Positions 34,217-41,764 of a stretch of 64,000 nt of DNA are shown in pieces. Source of the DNA: Natrinema sp031626495 (GTDB lineage Archaea > Halobacteriota > Halobacteria > Halobacteriales > Natrialbaceae); the NCBI RefSeq assembly GCF_031626495.1, contig NZ_JAMQOJ010000001.1, forward strand, positions 868,001 to 932,000. The letters run 5' to 3'. The notes beneath the pieces were generated by a model that was not told the DNA's origin, did not search any database, and saw nothing but the letters and a program-made list of their open reading frames with translations. Position numbers and translations under genes: made by a program. Numbering within the stretch: position 1 is the first letter of the stretch; the number at the start of each line of letters is the position of its first letter.

Positions 34217-34555
34217 ATGGCTACCGTCGAGACTGTCCTCTCGTCGATTTTCAGCACGATTCCCGAACTTCACTCCGGCCAACTCGGGTTGCTAGCGGGT
34301 GTTCTCGTCGGCCTCCTCTACTGGCACGGCCACCGCCAGTCGTCGCTCGCCCTCCTCACCGCGTTCTACCTGCTGGCGCTCGGTGTCGTGCCCGCTCCCT
34401 CGAGAGGACTCATTGTGGTGCAGTCCAAACCGTGGTACTTCTGCTCGTTTCTAGTACTGACGTCGGTGAGCGCGATCGGCCTCCGCGTCATGTGGGCGCG
34501 CGTTTCGGGCTCGAGTCGGCCGCAGGTGCCGGAGATCGGGCAACGAGAGATCTAG
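34217..34555 (+). CDS. Small membrane protein of unknown function
   Basis: 112 residues from MATVETVLSS (in-frame ATGs at 34163 and 34187 are alternatives). There are three hydrophobic stretches (about 22-35, 40-58 and 72-92). A YWHGHRQSS loop lies between helices one and two. It resembles small haloarchaeal membrane proteins, but I cannot name a family. Confidence 0.6.
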   Translation: MATVETVLSSIFSTIPELHSGQLGLLAGVLVGLLYWHGHRQSSLALLTAFYLLALGVVPAPSRGLIVVQSKPWYFCSFLVLTSVSAIGLRVMWARVSGSSRPQVPEIGQREI

Positions 34556-34637
34556 CGCTCGTTCGCAGCTCTTTGACGGCCCGCTACGGATTTTTCGGAG
34601 AGTCCAAGGCCACCGCAGAAATGTAGGAAGTATTTCA

Positions 34638-34740
34638 TAGTCCCGGGCGGATTCGAACCGCCGTCATGGGCTCGCTTCCGTGACGGCCTGAACCGGACAC
34701 GTCCAAAGGCCCATATGATTGGCCACTACACCACGGGACT
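34638..34740 (-). tRNA. tRNA-Gln (anticodon UUG), intron-containing
   Basis: The acceptor stem AGTCCCG/CGGGACT, anticodon stem TGGGC/GCCCA, loop CTTTGGA (anticodon at 34704-34706) and T arm GGCGG-TTCGAAT-CCGCC all fold. An intron of about 30 bases interrupts the anticodon loop after position 37. The mature tRNA is 73 bases; the discriminator A is at 34638 and CCA is not encoded. Confidence 0.92.
34673..34702 (-). other. Archaeal intron in tRNA-Gln
   Basis: Thirty bases lie between position 37 and 38 of the anticodon loop, the canonical archaeal site cut by the splicing endonuclease at a bulge-helix-bulge. Because of an A at both boundaries the cut could be shifted by one base. Confidence 0.8.
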
Positions 34741-34773
34741 CCTTGTTTCACTCGTCATCCCGCGTACCTCGCA

Positions 34774-34787
34774 AGTCCGTACGGACT
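34774..34787. repeat. Perfect 14-base palindrome upstream of tRNA-Gln
   Basis: AGTCCGTACGGACT is self-complementary along its full length, and flanking GC on both sides extends it to 20 bases with one mismatched pair. A wider ATCCCGC/GCGGGAT pair (34757-34763 and 34813-34819) surrounds it off-centre. It lies between tRNA-Gln and the HNH gene. Confidence 0.6.
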
Positions 34788-34841
34788 CGCTCACCATCAC
34801 GGGACTTCACTTGCGGGATAGATTGCCGTCGCACAATAGTG

Positions 34842-35591
34842 TTACTTTTCGGCGACAGGCGAGACGGCTATCTGTCCGTTCTCGGCGCGCCGATGACAGC
34901 TCCGACAGAGCGTGATCACGTTATCCATCGTGTGTGAATCTTCGACGTGCTCGAACGATCGGACGGGCCGTAGATGATGGACGTCCGGATTTCGACCGAG
35001 TTCTTCGTCGTCCACTCCGCAGTGCTGGCACTCGTAGTCGTCTCGCTCGAGCGCTTGGCTTCGAATCCGCCACCACTTCTGCCCGTAGTTGATCGAGCCG
35101 CCCTCCCACTGGTGGTGATCGGGGCCGACGACGTTCTCCGAGAGCCAGTCACCGTAGCACTCGAGCGTGCAGAACGGCCCTCGTTTCTGCCGTTCGAGTC
35201 TTGCCGGCCGGACTTCGAGGGACGCACCGCAGGCACGACACTCGATCACTACCCGTTTCCCTTTTTCTGCGTAATTCTTCGGAAGCAACCCGTCGACGGC
35301 CTCGACACACGCCGAACAGTAAATACCTTTTTTCGATGACGGATAGAACGAGAACGTCGATCCACAGCACGTACACGCTGCCGTTTCCTTCCCACCTTTC
35401 CAGTTGCCGTTGTGCTTGCCGCTGTTGGGATCGCAGTCGTCGCAAAACTCGAGTCGGGCTTTTGGATCGTGAAATTCGGACTCGCAGCCCGTACACGTTC
35501 GATTCGGGAGCGGTTCGTCGTGGACTTTGGTATGGCGTTGACGCATTCCTCGTTTCGTGCTCAACGACTTTCCACAAGTCGGACAAGCCAT
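34842..35591 (-). CDS. HNH endonuclease with multiple zinc fingers
   Basis: 249 residues. The N-terminus is a C2H2 finger (C3, C6, H20, H24). Next come zinc-knuckle pairs at C33/C36-C50/C53, C73/C76-C92/C95 and C118/C121-C141/C145, with GNWKGG (62-67) and WEGG (162-165) motifs seen in viral and homing HNH enzymes. The HNH domain is C188-C191, H205-H206, N224 and C229/C232-H233. It is probably a site-specific DNA nuclease. Its position beside an intron-bearing tRNA and a lower apparent GC suggest a mobile origin. Confidence 0.85.
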   Translation of the reverse strand: MACPTCGKSLSTKRGMRQRHTKVHDEPLPNRTCTGCESEFHDPKARLEFCDDCDPNSGKHNGNWKGGKETAACTCCGSTFSFYPSSKKGIYCSACVEAVDGLLPKNYAEKGKRVVIECRACGASLEVRPARLERQKRGPFCTLECYGDWLSENVVGPDHHQWEGGSINYGQKWWRIRSQALERDDYECQHCGVDDEELGRNPDVHHLRPVRSFEHVEDSHTMDNVITLCRSCHRRAENGQIAVSPVAEK

Positions 35592-35613
35592 ACGGGGGTT
35601 GGCCTCGGTATCC

Positions 35614-35624
35614 TGTATAAATAT
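35614..35624 (-). promoter_or_regulatory. TATA element of the HNH gene
   Basis: TATTTATAC on the minus strand is centred about 27 bases upstream of the ATG at 35591, giving a leaderless transcript. Confidence 0.5.
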
Positions 35625-35715
35625 GAGGCCACGTCGACGGAGAATGCGATACTAAAATTACGTCAATTGATAAGAACGAGATGGTGAAACGGCTACCGAG
35701 AAGCCGGGGAATTAC

Positions 35716-36861
35716 TTACAGATAGCCTTCCTCGGCCAGCCGCTCGATTCCTTCCTCGAGCCGTTCGTCACTCGCCGCGTAGGAAATCCGCGCGTAGCCG
35801 GGGGTACCGAACGCGCTGCCCGGTACCGTGGCGACGTGGGCGTCCTCGATCGCGCCCTCGCACCAGGCCTGATCGTCCTCGTCTACCGGAAGCATCATGT
35901 AGAACGCGCCCTCCGGCACCGCTACGTCGACGCCGTGGTCGTCGAGCAGGTCGACGACGAGGTCGCGGCGCTCTTCGAAGGCCTCGACCATTTCGGTGAC
36001 GGCGTCCTCGGTCTCGAGGGCCTCGAGGCCGGCGTGCTGGACGAAGTTGACGGCTGACGACACCGAGTGGCTGTGGAGTTTGCCGGCCTGGTCGATCAGT
36101 TCCTCGGGGCCGGCGAAGTAGCCGAGCCGCCAGCCGGTCATCGAGTAGGCCTTCGAGAAGCCGTTGACGGTGACGGTGCGGTCGGCCATCCCCTCGAGCG
36201 TCCCCAGACTCGTCGGCTCGACGCCGTAGGTGATCTCCTTGTAGATCTCGTCGGAGATGACGGTGATGTCGTGTTCGACGGCCAGCTCGCGGACGCCCTC
36301 GAGCGCGGCGTCGGAGTAGACCGCGCCGGTGGGGTTCGACGGCGAGTTGACGATCAGCAGTTCGGTGTCGTCCGAGACCGCAGCGTCGAGATCGTCGAGC
36401 GCGGGCTCGAGCTTGAACTCCGAGTCGGAGAGATCGACGCGGGTCAGGTCGCCGCCGGCCATCTTGACCATGGCTTCGTAGGAGACCCATGCGGGGTCGA
36501 GCAGGACGACTTCGTCGCCGTCCTGGATCAGCGCCTGAACGATCTCGTAGAGGGCCTGCTTCGCGCCGGGCGTGACGATGATCTCGTCGGCGGTGTGGTC
36601 GAGGCCGTCGTCGGCGAGTTTGTCGGCGATCGCCTCGCGGAGCTCGAGGATGCCCGCGGAGGTGGTGTAGCCGGTGTGGCCGGCGTCCATCGCGTCCTTG
36701 CCCGCTTCGATGATGTTCTCCGGCGTAGGGAAGTCGGGCTCGCCGACCGAGAGGTCGACGACGTCTGCGCCCTCGGCCTCGAGTTCGGTGGCGAGCGCGG
36801 AGATGGCGAGCGTTGCGGACGGTTCGACTCGGCTTACGCGGTCGGTGAATTCCATCGTCAT
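35716..36861 (-). CDS. Pyridoxal phosphate-dependent aminotransferase (class I, aspartate-type)
   Basis: 381 residues from MTMEFTDRVSRVEPSATLAI. Motifs: VDLSVGEPDFPTP, NSPSNPTGAVYS, ISDEIYKEITYG and the PLP lysine in NGFSKAYSMTGWRLGYFAG. The start ATG overlaps the ribH stop as ATGA, implying coupling. A further open frame of over 150 codons upstream is a frame artefact over ribH. It is likely an aspartate or aromatic aminotransferase. Confidence 0.93.
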   Translation of the reverse strand: MTMEFTDRVSRVEPSATLAISALATELEAEGADVVDLSVGEPDFPTPENIIEAGKDAMDAGHTGYTTSAGILELREAIADKLADDGLDHTADEIIVTPGAKQALYEIVQALIQDGDEVVLLDPAWVSYEAMVKMAGGDLTRVDLSDSEFKLEPALDDLDAAVSDDTELLIVNSPSNPTGAVYSDAALEGVRELAVEHDITVISDEIYKEITYGVEPTSLGTLEGMADRTVTVNGFSKAYSMTGWRLGYFAGPEELIDQAGKLHSHSVSSAVNFVQHAGLEALETEDAVTEMVEAFEERRDLVVDLLDDHGVDVAVPEGAFYMMLPVDEDDQAWCEGAIEDAHVATVPGSAFGTPGYARISYAASDERLEEGIERLAEEGYL

Positions 36862-37295
36862 TGTGAATCGGAGTCGGTCGCGGGACTGGGGTCGGGGAGT
36901 TCGTCGACGAGATCGAGCGCGCCGTCGACGGCTTTCGCAGCGTTTTCGACGCGCTCGCGGGCTTCGGCGGCGGACATGCCGGGCCCCGTCACGCCGAGGG
37001 TTACGGGCGTATCGCGCTCGAGGCTCACGTCGGAGAGCCGCTGGGCGGTGGCGTCGGTGATCACCTGGTCGTGATTCGTATCGCCGGTGATGACGGTTCC
37101 GACGACGGCGACGGCATCGACCTCGTCGCGGCGGGCGAGCCGGTCGGCGGCCAGCGGCGCGTCGTACACGCCCGGCACGCTGACTGTCTCGTACACCTCC
37201 GCGCCCGCGGCGGTGGCCGCCTCGAGGGCTTCCTGCTCCATCTGCTCGGTGATCGGCCGATTGAACTCCGCGACCACCAGTCCGAGCGAGGTCAT
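36858..37295 (-). CDS. ribH: 6,7-dimethyl-8-ribityllumazine synthase
   Basis: 145 residues. The opening LGLVVAEFNRPITEQM, the phosphate-binding VSVPGVYDAP and the catalytic GTVITGDTNHDQV (with the general-acid His) match archaeal RibH. It joins a ribitylaminouracil and a butanone phosphate in riboflavin synthesis. The C-terminal 12 residues are an acidic tail. It is cotranscribed with the aminotransferase downstream. Confidence 0.95.
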   Translation of the reverse strand: MTSLGLVVAEFNRPITEQMEQEALEAATAAGAEVYETVSVPGVYDAPLAADRLARRDEVDAVAVVGTVITGDTNHDQVITDATAQRLSDVSLERDTPVTLGVTGPGMSAAEARERVENAAKAVDGALDLVDELPDPSPATDSDSQ

Positions 37296-37422
37296 ACGCG
37301 AGCGGTGGGGAGGGCGAGTAAAAGAGGTACCGTTCTCGGGTGACTGCGCGCCGACGCACCGCCGCCGAACCGAGCGCCGATGTGCCGGGGGCGCAATCCG
37401 AGATACCGCTCGCGTGACGGCG

Positions 37423-38256
37423 TTACGACGCGTTTTCGCTCCGGATCGTCACGCTCCCGTTCGTCGTTTCGATACGGATCGTCCGCGTTCCGTCGCCCAG
37501 CGTCACCTCGACGTCGCCGTCGCTCGAGACGTTCGAGCCGTCGAATCCCTCGATCGACACCTCGCCGTTGGTCGTCGAGACGCTGACCGACGCGTCGAGC
37601 GACGACGGTGCGCGAACCGTCACTTCGCCGTTGGTGGTGTCGGCGGTCAGATCACCGCCGTCCGCCGCGAGGGTGACGTCGATACTTCCGTTGGTCGTCT
37701 CCGCGCGCACGTCGCCGTTGACCCCGGCCGCGTGTACCGTCCCGTTGGTGCTGTCGGCGACCAGTGCTCCGTCGACGCCCTCGACGTCGATCCTGCCGTT
37801 CGTCGTGTCTGCGACCAGTTCACCCGTCACGTCACTGACCTCGACATCACCGTTGGTCGTCTCTGCGCGCGCGAGTCGGACCCCCGCCGGAACCGTCGCT
37901 TCGAGGTCCATCTTGGCATCGGGACCGATCAGGAACGGCGTCTCGTCTCGGTTCGTTTCCACCGTGAGGTGGCCGTCGCTCCGTCCGGTCTCGAGCGTCA
38001 GCGACTCGAGGGCGTCCTCGGTCGGGGCGGCCTTGTGGCCCCGAACCTCGATCTCCTCGCCCTGGTTCCCCTCGACGGTGACCGAGCCGTTCTCGGCGAT
38101 CAGCGAGAGGGCATCGACGCCGTCGGTCCCGTAGGTCTCCGTCACGGTTTCCGTCGCGCTTCGTCCGGTCGCGAGACAGCCAGCGAGCGATCCGAGAACG
38201 CCGAGACTCCCCCCGGCGAGCAGCCGCCGCCGCGAAACGTCAGTCCTCATACCCAT
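37423..38256 (-). CDS. DUF4097 beta-strand-repeat lipoprotein
   Basis: 277 residues. The N-terminus has a twin-arginine motif SRRRLL and a lipobox LAGC (C27), so it is probably exported by Tat and lipid-anchored outside the cell. The body is built of about seven repeats containing TTNG or STNG (for example AETTNGDVEV and ADTTNGRIDV), as in the DUF4097 beta-helix family. An ATG two codons in (38250) is an alternative start. The function is unknown. Confidence 0.85.
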   Translation of the reverse strand: MGMRTDVSRRRLLAGGSLGVLGSLAGCLATGRSATETVTETYGTDGVDALSLIAENGSVTVEGNQGEEIEVRGHKAAPTEDALESLTLETGRSDGHLTVETNRDETPFLIGPDAKMDLEATVPAGVRLARAETTNGDVEVSDVTGELVADTTNGRIDVEGVDGALVADSTNGTVHAAGVNGDVRAETTNGSIDVTLAADGGDLTADTTNGEVTVRAPSSLDASVSVSTTNGEVSIEGFDGSNVSSDGDVEVTLGDGTRTIRIETTNGSVTIRSENAS

Positions 38257-38407
38257 AGCTATGTGTTTCAGACGGGATATGTAATACCTGTCAGTTTCCG
38301 ACCCGGGTGTTCTACACGAGGATTTTTATAGAATGAGTATCCGGCCCGGTCTTCTCCCGGTCGCGGTGGCGAAGCGACCGGGTCTCGAGCGACGGTCCGT
38401 TTGAGAA

Positions 38408-38415
38408 TTCTTAAG
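38408..38415 (+). promoter_or_regulatory. TATA element of purK
   Basis: TTCTTAAG is centred about 29 bases before the ATG at 38441, giving a leaderless transcript. Confidence 0.45.
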
Positions 38416-38440
38416 CGCGGGCGACGACAACTGCCGCGCA

Positions 38441-39649
38441 ATGACGACGTTACGGACGCCGGGACCGACGATCGGCGTAGTCGGCGGCGGACAGCTCGGG
38501 CGGATGCTCGCCGAGGCGGCTGCGCCGCTGGGCGTCGAGGTGGTCGTCCTCGATCCGACGCCGGACTGTCCGGCGGCGTTGGTGGCCCGCGACCAGATCG
38601 TCGCCGAGTTCGACGACGAAGCGGGGATCCGCGAGCTCGCCGAACGGGCCGACGTCCTCACGTTCGAAATCGAACTCGCGGATCAGGACGTGATGGCCCG
38701 GATCAGCGAGGAGACGGGGACGCCCGTTCACCCCGAGCCGTCGACGCTCGAGACCATCCACGACAAACTCGTCCAGAAGCGCGAGCTCGAAGACGCCGGG
38801 GTGCCGGTTCCGCCGTTCCGCGCGGTCTCCGACGCCGACGACGTGCGCGCGGCGATCGACGACTACGGCGCGCCGGTGATGCTCAAAGCTCGCACCGGCG
38901 GCTACGACGGCCGGGGGAACGTTCCCGTCGAGTCGAAAGCCGACGCCGAGGCCGCCCTCGAGTCGGTCGCCGGCCCCGCGATGGTCGAGTCGTTCGTCGA
39001 CTTCGAGCGCGAGGTCTCTGTTATCGCGGTCAAAGGCGACGACGAAATCGAGACCTTCCCGATCGGCGAGAACGTCCACGAGGAGGAGATCCTCCGGGAG
39101 ACGATCGTCCCCGCACGCTCGAGCGAGGCCCTCACCGAACGCGCCCACGCGGTGGCGCGCGACGTGCTCGATGTCATGGAGGGCCGCGGCGTGTACGGGA
39201 TCGAACTGTTCGAAACGCGCGAGGCGCTTCGCGCCTCGGACGACTCGAGCGGCGATCAGCCGCGAGAAGGTGAGATCCTGCTCAACGAAATCGCGCCCCG
39301 GCCGCACAACTCCGGCCACTGGACGATCGAGGGGGCGCAAAGTTCGCAGTTCGAGCAGCACGCCCGAGCCGTGCTGGGCTGGCCGCTCGGCTCGACGGAG
39401 CTTCGCTCGCCGACGGTCTCGAAGAACCTGCTCGCGGACGTCGAGACGGACCAACCGGCGCAGTTGGGCGACATCGACGAAATTCTCGAGACGCCCGGCG
39501 CGCACCTCCACTGGTACGGCAAACGACAGGCCCGCCCCCTGCGGAAGATGGGCCACGTGACGCTCTCGGGCGGCGACGCGGACGCAGCGGTCGACGAATT
39601 GCTCGAGCGTGCGCGCGAGCTCGAGGCTGCCGTCACGTTCCGATCGTAA
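38441..39649 (+). CDS. purK: 5-(carboxyamino)imidazole ribonucleotide synthase
   Basis: 402 residues. The N-terminal dinucleotide-like IGVVGGGQLGRMLAEAA, the ATP-grasp centre DYGAPVMLKARTGGYDGRGN and NEIAPRPHNSGHWTIEG are PurK hallmarks. It carboxylates aminoimidazole ribonucleotide with ATP and bicarbonate. It lies upstream of purE with 76 bases between. Confidence 0.95.
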   Translation: MTTLRTPGPTIGVVGGGQLGRMLAEAAAPLGVEVVVLDPTPDCPAALVARDQIVAEFDDEAGIRELAERADVLTFEIELADQDVMARISEETGTPVHPEPSTLETIHDKLVQKRELEDAGVPVPPFRAVSDADDVRAAIDDYGAPVMLKARTGGYDGRGNVPVESKADAEAALESVAGPAMVESFVDFEREVSVIAVKGDDEIETFPIGENVHEEEILRETIVPARSSEALTERAHAVARDVLDVMEGRGVYGIELFETREALRASDDSSGDQPREGEILLNEIAPRPHNSGHWTIEGAQSSQFEQHARAVLGWPLGSTELRSPTVSKNLLADVETDQPAQLGDIDEILETPGAHLHWYGKRQARPLRKMGHVTLSGGDADAAVDELLERARELEAAVTFRS

Positions 39650-39725
39650 CGTTTCGATTACGGGCCGCCCGGGTGGTCGACACGTTTGCTACCGTTTCAA
39701 GTCGCTCGCCCGACCACGACCAGCC

Positions 39726-40361
39726 ATGAGCGACAGCGTCTCAGACCTGATCGATCGCCTGCACGACGAAGCCGAACAGGACCGTCCGTCCGAGGACACC
39801 CCCGACGTGGGGATCGTCATGGGCAGCGATTCGGACCTCGAGACGATGATGACCGGCGGCGAGCGCCGCGGAGCCTACGACGCCTTCGTGGACGAACTCG
39901 ACTTCGCTGAACAGACGGATTACGAGCACCCGCCCGACGAGCGTTTTACCTTCGAGACGTACGTTACCTCCGCCCACCGCACGCCCGACTTAATGACGGC
40001 TTACGCCGAGACGGCCGAGGACCGCGGCCTCGAGGTCGTCATCGCCGGCGCCGGCGGCAAGTCGGCTGACCTGCCGAACATGACCGCCTCGATCGCGTAC
40101 CCGCTGCCGGTCATCGGGGTGCCGGTCCAGGAGAAGTCCGTCGACAGCGTCATCGGCATGCCGACCGGCGCGCCGCTGGTCGCGGTCGACGCTGGGAAGT
40201 CGTTCAACGCCGCGCTGTCGGCAGCCCAGATCCTCGCCCGGCAACACGAGACTGTCCGCGACCGGCTCGTGGCGTACCACCAGGACCTGCGCGAGGGCGT
40301 CGGCGACGTCTCTCGAGAACTCCACGACAGCGGGACGCCCGCGTTTCAGCAGCGCGACTGA
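39726..40361 (+). CDS. purE: N5-carboxyaminoimidazole ribonucleotide mutase
   Basis: 211 residues from MSDSVSDLID. It has VGIVMGSDSDLETM, VTSAHRTPD and GAGGKSADLPNMTAS, all class I PurE signatures, followed by the PVIGVPVQ and GVPVGMPTG-type core (here SVIGMPTGAP). An N-terminal extension of about 25 residues is acidic. It acts directly after PurK in purine synthesis. Confidence 0.95.
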   Translation: MSDSVSDLIDRLHDEAEQDRPSEDTPDVGIVMGSDSDLETMMTGGERRGAYDAFVDELDFAEQTDYEHPPDERFTFETYVTSAHRTPDLMTAYAETAEDRGLEVVIAGAGGKSADLPNMTASIAYPLPVIGVPVQEKSVDSVIGMPTGAPLVAVDAGKSFNAALSAAQILARQHETVRDRLVAYHQDLREGVGDVSRELHDSGTPAFQQRD

Positions 40362-40616
40362 CGAAACACAGCCTGAAACCGGTCGTTCCACCCCTCTCGA
40401 GTCCGGTACCCGTTCGGATATCCGAACCGGTTCGGTAGCGTGACCGTCTCGGTGCAGTGTGCGTATCGAACCATTTCCACCGCGAGTAATACTCGATTTC
40501 CGATTCGGCCACACCTCGGACAGCCATATATAATTTAAGGTGATTATTCATCAGGATCGTTTCGGGCTGAAGTCGCGCTACGGGCCCGCGTCCCCCCGAA
40601 AAGGGAAGAATCAACC

Positions 40617-40624
40617 CTTATATG
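40617..40624 (+). promoter_or_regulatory. TATA element of the nuo operon
   Basis: CTTATATG is centred about 35 bases before the nuoA ATG, giving a short leader. A second AT-rich TATA-like run (CATATATAATTTAAGG) lies at 40525-40540 and could be an additional promoter. The rest of the 294 bases between purE and nuoA shows no gene. Confidence 0.45.
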
Positions 40625-40655
40625 CGTGCGGTTTGAAGCTCCGAACGTTACCGAG

Positions 40656-41060
40656 ATGAATGATTGGATCGCCATCGGGGCGTTGGCGCTCGTCGGGGTA
40701 CTGATACCGTTCAGTATGATGGCGGCATCGTACCTCCTGCGGCCCACCGTGCCCGAAACGAGCAAACGCGCCACCTACGAGAGTGGCGAGATTCCGACCG
40801 GCGGAACGCGCATCCGGTTCAACATCCAGTACTACATGGTTGCGCTTCTGTTCGTCGTCTTCGATATCGAAGCCGTCCTCCTGTTCCCGTGGGCGGTCGT
40901 CTATCGGGATGCGCTCGCGGCGGATATCCCGCTCGTCCGCGCGCTCGGGCCGATGCTGTTGTTCGTCGCCATCCTGCTCGTCGGACTCGCGTGGGCGTGG
41001 CGCAACGGCGCGGTACAGTGGGCACGGACACCCCGCCAGCTGGATACAGACAGACTATGA
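40656..41060 (+). CDS. nuoA: NADH-quinone oxidoreductase subunit A
   Basis: 134 residues from MNDWIAIGALAL. Three membrane helices are present, and the YESGEIPTGGTRIRFNIQYYMVALLFVVFDIE segment is diagnostic for NuoA. It is the first gene of the complex I operon. The ATG at 40656 is chosen over an upstream TATG-type open frame that overlaps the TATA element. Confidence 0.95.
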   Translation: MNDWIAIGALALVGVLIPFSMMAASYLLRPTVPETSKRATYESGEIPTGGTRIRFNIQYYMVALLFVVFDIEAVLLFPWAVVYRDALAADIPLVRALGPMLLFVAILLVGLAWAWRNGAVQWARTPRQLDTDRL

Positions 41061-41764
41061 GTAGCGATCAACCACGCCAGACAATCCACGGCAGCACCGC
41101 ACCGTCGACGGACACCCGCGACTCGCGGATCGGCGAGGGTGCCGACGACCGATTCAACTCCAAACTCCGCGAGGCCTTCGGCTCCACCCCGTTCATCCTC
41201 ACGAAGTTCGACAAGTTCATGAACTGGGTTCGGGGCAACTCGATGTTCATGCTGCAGTTCGGGATCGCGTGTTGCAGCATCGAGATGATGCACACGTACG
41301 CGATCAAACACGACCTCGACCGCTTCGGAGCCGGGGTCCCCCGCGCGTCACCGCGGCAGGCCGACGTGATGATCGTCCCCGGGACGATCGTCTCGAAGTT
41401 CGGCCCCCGCATGAAGCGGGTCTACGACCAGATGCCCGAACCCAAGTTCGTCGTCGGCATGGGCTCGTGTACCATCTCCGGCGGCCCGTTCCAAGAGGGG
41501 TACAACGTGGTCAAAGGGGCCGAGGAGATCATCCCCATCGACATCCACGTCCCCGGCTGCCCGCCGCGACCGGAGGCGCTCGTCTACGGCATCGCCAAAC
41601 TCCAGGAACGCATCCGCAACGGCGAGTCGACCCCCGTCGTGGTCAAACCGTACGAACTCGAGGAGTTCGGCGACCTGCAGAAGGACGAACTCGTGCAGAA
41701 ACTCGCCGACGACATCGACGAAGACGACCTCGTCATGCGCTACAACTGGGCTGATTCACCATGA
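41057..41764 (+). CDS. nuoB: NADH-quinone oxidoreductase subunit B
   Basis: 235 residues from MSSDQPRQTI. The 4Fe-4S N2-cluster motif GIACCSIEMM, then GSCTISGG and VHVPGCPPRPE (here IHVPGCPPRPE) are all present. The start overlaps the nuoA stop as ATGA. N-terminal 30 residues are a polar extension. Confidence 0.96.
   Translation: MSSDQPRQTIHGSTAPSTDTRDSRIGEGADDRFNSKLREAFGSTPFILTKFDKFMNWVRGNSMFMLQFGIACCSIEMMHTYAIKHDLDRFGAGVPRASPRQADVMIVPGTIVSKFGPRMKRVYDQMPEPKFVVGMGSCTISGGPFQEGYNVVKGAEEIIPIDIHVPGCPPRPEALVYGIAKLQERIRNGESTPVVVKPYELEEFGDLQKDELVQKLADDIDEDDLVMRYNWADSP

Noticed and set aside
34638..34740. tRNA-Gln as an integration (att) site
   Set aside because: I searched by eye for a second copy of the tRNA 3' end in the window and found none, and there is no integrase gene.
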